DNA from: CAZVPF01 sp964628195
GTDB taxonomy: Bacteria; Planctomycetota; Phycisphaerae; Sedimentisphaerales; Anaerohalosphaeraceae
Reading direction: 5' to 3'
Assembly (NCBI GenBank): GCA_964628195.1
Contig: CAZVPF010000001.1
Coordinates: forward strand, 1-64,000
Length of the DNA: 64,000 nucleotides
The position numbers were made by a program, and so were the translations under genes. This document shows positions 60,432-64,000 of the stretch, piece by piece (the first letter of the stretch is position 1; the number at the start of each line of letters is the position of its first letter). The notes under the pieces are model-generated. The model was not told the origin of the DNA and did no database searches. It saw only the letters and a program-made list of their open reading frames with translations.

Positions 60432-63400
60432 ATGAAAAAGGTATTGCACTTCAGTTTATTTTGTTTGTTTTTGGCCGGGTCGATTTGTTCTGCGGCAACT
60501 TGGCTGACCACTGCTGTCAGCAGCAGCTGGACCGACCCGAACAACTGGGAATTTTCAACAGAACCGGGTGAGGGTGAAGTAGTTTTTATTTATGAAAGCA
60601 ATTTCGCCCCTGAGGTCAAAAGCGGTGTTGAAGCCGTAGCCGAACAGATACAGATCGGTTCCACTGTCGATTTCGCGGAGCTGTACGTTCTTTCAGGCGG
60701 CAGCCTGACACTCGGCCAGGAAGGTTCGGCCCGGGACCCCCTACAGCCCGGACAGGGCGGAAGCTGCAAAGTCGTCATTGACGCAGGTGAAATGACAACC
60801 GCTGCTAATGGAGGCAAAGGCGACATCCGCATTGGTTTTGCGGCAAATTCCGACGCGGAACTGCATGTAATAAATGGCGGCACGGTGAATGTCGGCGGAC
60901 AATTGTTCGTCGGTACGGGACCTGGAGTAACTGACTGCAACAGCCTGCTGTTCATTGATAACAGTATCGTCACAGTTGACCCCGGGGATACACCGGGTAA
61001 TGTTATGATCATGGGCAACAACGCCGGTCATAACTCTTCGATCATCATTCGCAACGACGGAGAGTTAAGTTTTGTTGACGCAAGCGGCACTTTGAGTGTC
61101 GGTCATTCCTCAGGCACAACTTCAGCTATAGAGATCAGCGGCAGCGGCCTTTTTGAATCCGCCTCGAATGATCTTTATGTCGGCAGAAACGCCCATACGG
61201 ATATGTCAATAAAAACCGGCGGGATGCTTCAGCTTAACGACGGGACTTTTACACTTGCCGAAAACGGCTCGGCGACTCTTGATATTGACGGCGGAAATAT
61301 AAACATCTTTACCGGCAGCAGTGATTTTGTCATCGCTGAAAACTCCGGTTCGAGTGCAACTGTAACAATGTCCGGCGGTACGGTTGACATTATCGACGAC
61401 TTCAAGATAGGCGTTGACGGTGATGCTGATTTTACCATGACCGGCGGACTGCTCGTATTCGGCGGAAGTTTCCGTGTTGGCGACGACTCCGGCACGAGCT
61501 ACCTCAACCTTGAGGGCGGAACCATGGTTATGCTCGAAGAAAGTGATGGTGAGTTCCGTCCACAGGACGGCGGCAACGGTTACACCAACATCACAGGCGG
61601 AACATTCATCTGGCAAGTGGACCCGGATAATGTGTTGTTCCAGATCGATACCATCAAACAGGAAGCCAGCAACGGAGACCTTCAGGCCTATGACCAGGGC
61701 CAGAGAGGCGGAATCGTGATCGAGTACCTCCCGGATGAGCCCGCGTTGAAAATAACCGCGGAAATGCTTGACCCCGAAGACTACAATAAGGCATATGCCC
61801 CTGTACCGCTTGACGGTGAGAACGGGCTTGACGCCGATGATATTACCGAAAACCCGGTTTCGCTCTCATGGACCCCCGGCGACAGTGCCAAAGCCAGCCA
61901 AGGGCACACACTGTTTTTCGGAACCGATGAAGATGACGTAAGCAGCTCCAGTACAGGTTCGCTGAAAGGGGATACAACAGTTGTAACGCTGAACAGCCCA
62001 ACTTACAGCACTGCAACTCTCTCGCTGGGCAGGTACTACTGGCGGGTCGATGAGAACAATACCGACAACAGCACGACCAAAGGCAATGTCTGGACATTCT
62101 ACATGGACGCTGAATATGACATCGAAGACTGGGATAATTACGATAACACCGTCAATATGCTTTCAAACTGGGACGCCCAGGACGGTGCGGTTATAAACCT
62201 GATCACAGACAGCGACGGCACAGGCTTCGACGGCAACGAAAATATGATGAAAATGGAATTCACCGGCGCATCGAGCGCTTATGCAAATCCGGCAAACCTT
62301 GAACTTGGCCGAAACGATTTCACGGAGTTTAACGGCAAAGTGATGCACATCCAGTATCGAGGGGTTAGGAACACCGGCAAAGCCGGTCTGTACGTCAAGC
62401 TCGAAGACACCGGCGCCGGCGAGGTTACAATTCCATTCAGCGACTCTGACCCGAACCTTTCACAGCCTACATGGACAGGCGGCTGGAATGACTGGTACAT
62501 CGACCTGACAGATACCTCTATAACTTCGGATGTGGACCTTAAGAATATCGACCGTATCACTCTCGGCGTTAACCCGTCGGATGCCGGTCTTTCTGGGGTA
62601 ATCTACTTCGGCGACGTCGAACTGGATCAGCCGAGCTGCATACTTGAAGAACTTGGAAATATCGGCGACGCTGATGGTGACTGCGACGCAGACATGGATG
62701 ATATAGAGATGCTCGCTATGTACTGGCTCGAGGGTTCGAAGAACATCGTTCCGCAGGCACCAACAGCCAACCCCATACTCAAGTACACCTTTGACAATAC
62801 CGGCAATCTAGGTGAGGACAGCGCCGGCGGTTATGATGCCGCTGCACTGGGAGGCACCCCGGTTGCTGTAACCGGTAAAGTTGGCTCGGCAGTTAAGTTT
62901 GACGGAACCTATCGCTTTGAGATCGGTTCTGCAGGCGATGCGTTTGCCCCGGTTGAAACTTCCGAAGCGATTACAATAGCTTTCTGGGTCAAAGGCGATC
63001 CCAACCAGCCCGTTCAGGATCCGGATTCACAGGATTTGTTCCGCGGATTTATGGACAGTGAAGTTATGTTCAAATCCCACCTGCCGGACGGGTCGGGCGA
63101 AATCGCCTGGCAGGCCGGAGCCGACCAGACAAGCGGTGTATACCTGCCTGTGCGTCTGACCGGAAACGTTGATGACCTTCGTTACCAGGCAACAGAGAAA
63201 AGCGAATTCGAGGGACAATGGAACCACTACGCTTTCACAAAGGACTTTGCTGCTGACGTTCAGCGTATCTACCAGAACGGTGTGCTTGTCGCAGAGGACC
63301 GCTTCGCAGAGGCTGATTACTTCACGCTTGACTCGTTCGCTTTCGGCGGTCAGCCGGATGGCGGCAATGAATATCAGGGTCTCGTAGATGAATTTACAGT

Positions 63401-63575
63401 TTACGACGTTGCGCTCAGTCAGGAGAATATCGCCTCATTGGCGGGTGCGGCCCAGTTCCAGCAGCCGCTTCTTGACGACGTGCTTGCAGACACCGACAGA
63501 GACGGAGATGTCGACTTTGCAGACTTTGCGAAGGTTGCGGGTCTCTGGCTCGACGGTCAAATTCTCTGGCCGTAA
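60432..63575 (+). CDS. Large secreted beta-repeat/LamG protein with two EF-hand segments (second copy)
   Basis: The 1047 residues have a signal peptide (~1-21, after ICSA) and the same domain order as the preceding protein. First come beta-strand repeats (~50-400) with SGGSLTLG, GGTVNVGG, GGMLQLNDGTFTLAENG and MSGGTVDI. A fibronectin-like stretch and a jelly-roll-like domain follow. An EF-hand GDADGDCDADMDDIE lies near 743-757, LamG at ~770-1005, and the final EF-hand DTDRDGDVDFADFAKVAG near 1020-1037, ending LDGQILWP. The two proteins are diverged paralogues. Function is unknown; surface binding to polysaccharide is inferred from LamG and the beta-helix. Confidence 0.8.
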   Translation: MKKVLHFSLFCLFLAGSICSAATWLTTAVSSSWTDPNNWEFSTEPGEGEVVFIYESNFAPEVKSGVEAVAEQIQIGSTVDFAELYVLSGGSLTLGQEGSARDPLQPGQGGSCKVVIDAGEMTTAANGGKGDIRIGFAANSDAELHVINGGTVNVGGQLFVGTGPGVTDCNSLLFIDNSIVTVDPGDTPGNVMIMGNNAGHNSSIIIRNDGELSFVDASGTLSVGHSSGTTSAIEISGSGLFESASNDLYVGRNAHTDMSIKTGGMLQLNDGTFTLAENGSATLDIDGGNINIFTGSSDFVIAENSGSSATVTMSGGTVDIIDDFKIGVDGDADFTMTGGLLVFGGSFRVGDDSGTSYLNLEGGTMVMLEESDGEFRPQDGGNGYTNITGGTFIWQVDPDNVLFQIDTIKQEASNGDLQAYDQGQRGGIVIEYLPDEPALKITAEMLDPEDYNKAYAPVPLDGENGLDADDITENPVSLSWTPGDSAKASQGHTLFFGTDEDDVSSSSTGSLKGDTTVVTLNSPTYSTATLSLGRYYWRVDENNTDNSTTKGNVWTFYMDAEYDIEDWDNYDNTVNMLSNWDAQDGAVINLITDSDGTGFDGNENMMKMEFTGASSAYANPANLELGRNDFTEFNGKVMHIQYRGVRNTGKAGLYVKLEDTGAGEVTIPFSDSDPNLSQPTWTGGWNDWYIDLTDTSITSDVDLKNIDRITLGVNPSDAGLSGVIYFGDVELDQPSCILEELGNIGDADGDCDADMDDIEMLAMYWLEGSKNIVPQAPTANPILKYTFDNTGNLGEDSAGGYDAAALGGTPVAVTGKVGSAVKFDGTYRFEIGSAGDAFAPVETSEAITIAFWVKGDPNQPVQDPDSQDLFRGFMDSEVMFKSHLPDGSGEIAWQAGADQTSGVYLPVRLTGNVDDLRYQATEKSEFEGQWNHYAFTKDFAADVQRIYQNGVLVAEDRFAEADYFTLDSFAFGGQPDGGNEYQGLVDEFTVYDVALSQENIASLAGAAQFQQPLLDDVLADTDRDGDVDFADFAKVAGLWLDGQILWP

Positions 63576-63610
63576 GGTTAGAATAAAAACTTAAAATTTG
63601 ACATGTTTTC

Positions 63611-63645
63611 ACGGGCTCGTGAGTTTATCGCGGGCCCGTTTTTTT
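63611..63645 (+). terminator. Rho-independent terminator after the second large secreted protein
   Basis: ACGGGCTCGTG (63611-63621) pairs with CGCGGGCCCGT (63629-63639), with two G-U pairs, over a 7-base loop. A run of seven T bases (63639-63645) follows. It lies 35 bases after the stop at 63575 and just before the convergent Ppx/GppA gene end. Confidence 0.9.
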
Positions 63646-63658
63646 GCCGGCTGATCGT

Positions 63659-64000
63659 TCATCTGCATATGACTATAATATCACAGCCGGCCGCAGCGGC
63701 GAGAAGGTCGCTTTTTTTTCGCCCGGCCCACTGCTCGACGCTGCCGTTGCCCCTGCAATCACAGACAAGCTTTAGCATGTCGCTTTCGAACAGGCAATGG
63801 ACCGATTTCACTGTTGACATATGCGAGCGGTCAAGGCCGTCGGCAAGCCTGACAATACCGCCGAGCAAACGGACCTTTTCTTTGCCGTCTTCATCAAGGC
63901 TGCCGTAGATATCGTGCTTATCTTTGGGCAGTGCTTTGCGATGATACCGTGCGATCAGTGCGACGATGTTCCTTTGCCGCTGACTGAAGTCGACCGTGGT
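63659..64000 (-). CDS. Ppx/GppA-family phosphatase, C-terminal part (cut by window end)
   Basis: The frame is open to the last base of the window, so the gene begins beyond it. The visible ~113 residues include FSQRQRNIVALIARYHRKAL and LLGGIVRLADGLDRSHMSTV, the HD-type C-terminal domain of exopolyphosphatase/pppGpp phosphatase. These enzymes degrade polyphosphate or pppGpp. The ASKHA catalytic domain lies outside the window, so Ppx and GppA cannot be told apart. It converges on the terminator at 63611-63645. Confidence 0.8.
   Translation of the reverse strand, partial: TTVDFSQRQRNIVALIARYHRKALPKDKHDIYGSLDEDGKEKVRLLGGIVRLADGLDRSHMSTVKSVHCLFESDMLKLVCDCRGNGSVEQWAGRKKSDLLAAAAGCDIIVICR

Noticed and set aside
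1..64000. CRISPR arrays, tRNA, rRNA, insertion sequences or integrase genes
   Set aside because: I saw no regular repeat-spacer array, no cloverleaf-like stretch, and no transposase or integrase motif in the window.

Overview
The window looks like chromosome from an anaerobic bacterium of the Planctomycetota, most likely class Phycisphaerae (Sedimentisphaerales-like). This is an inference. It rests on large secreted beta-repeat/LamG proteins ending in EF-hand (dockerin-like) segments, a GH39 glycosidase, an anaerobe-type Mrp/NifX iron-sulfur cluster, an elaborate two-component system, and separate coaB and coaC genes. There is no sign of a prophage, insertion sequence, CRISPR array, rRNA or tRNA. 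Nearly all of the sequence is tightly packed genes.

Layout. 1-3.2 kb (+): end of purB, then pyrE and a GAF-containing PEP-protein phosphotransferase (ptsP-like). 3.3-10.2 kb (-): housekeeping genes yicC-gmk-rpoZ-coaC-coaB-der, then pheA, tpiA and secG. 10.4-14 kb: ogt, a small membrane protein/XRE regulator pair with a paired operator, an unknown exported protein, a PfkB-type sugar kinase and a ThyX-like phage-type protein. 14-16.8 kb (-): GH39 glycosidase and a PA14/EF-hand secreted protein, each with its own promoter. 16.9-19.7 kb (-): ftsK with a very acidic tail.

19.9-32 kb is a dense signalling locus. On the minus strand run a hybrid kinase, Hpt-receiver, receiver-kinase, receiver and CheA, then a four-PAS kinase and a receiver protein whose kinase part lacks the phospho-accepting histidine. 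CheB is divergent. No MCP, CheR or stand-alone CheW is present. 32-34 kb (-): folP and pdxB. 34.1-38.5 kb (+): a DUF89 gene behind a palindromic promoter, then DUF5320, NifX, two ferredoxin-containing Mrp/MinD ATPases, a second NifX and a DUF134 regulator. 38.6-44.4 kb: small membrane protein, PilZ protein, membrane-anchored unknown, thioredoxin reductase, sodium:solute symporter, TPR lipoprotein.

44.5-48.4 kb (-): dnaN-DUF721-gyrB. 48.9-53.6 kb (+): a motility/chemotaxis group starting with fliK behind a sigma-54-type promoter, then a possible FlgM, CheY, CheX and an unusual CheX-CBS fusion. 53.8-56.5 kb (+): a URO-D-family protein and a sugar porter. 57-63.6 kb (+): two very large, similarly built secreted proteins, each with a near-consensus sigma-70 promoter and followed by a strong terminator. 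The window ends in the C-terminal part of a Ppx/GppA phosphatase on the minus strand.

The most unusual items are the CheX-CBS fusion next to cheY and cheX, the chemosensory locus without receptors but with a degenerate kinase, the paired operator in front of the membrane protein/XRE pair, and the shared EF-hand ends of the secreted proteins.
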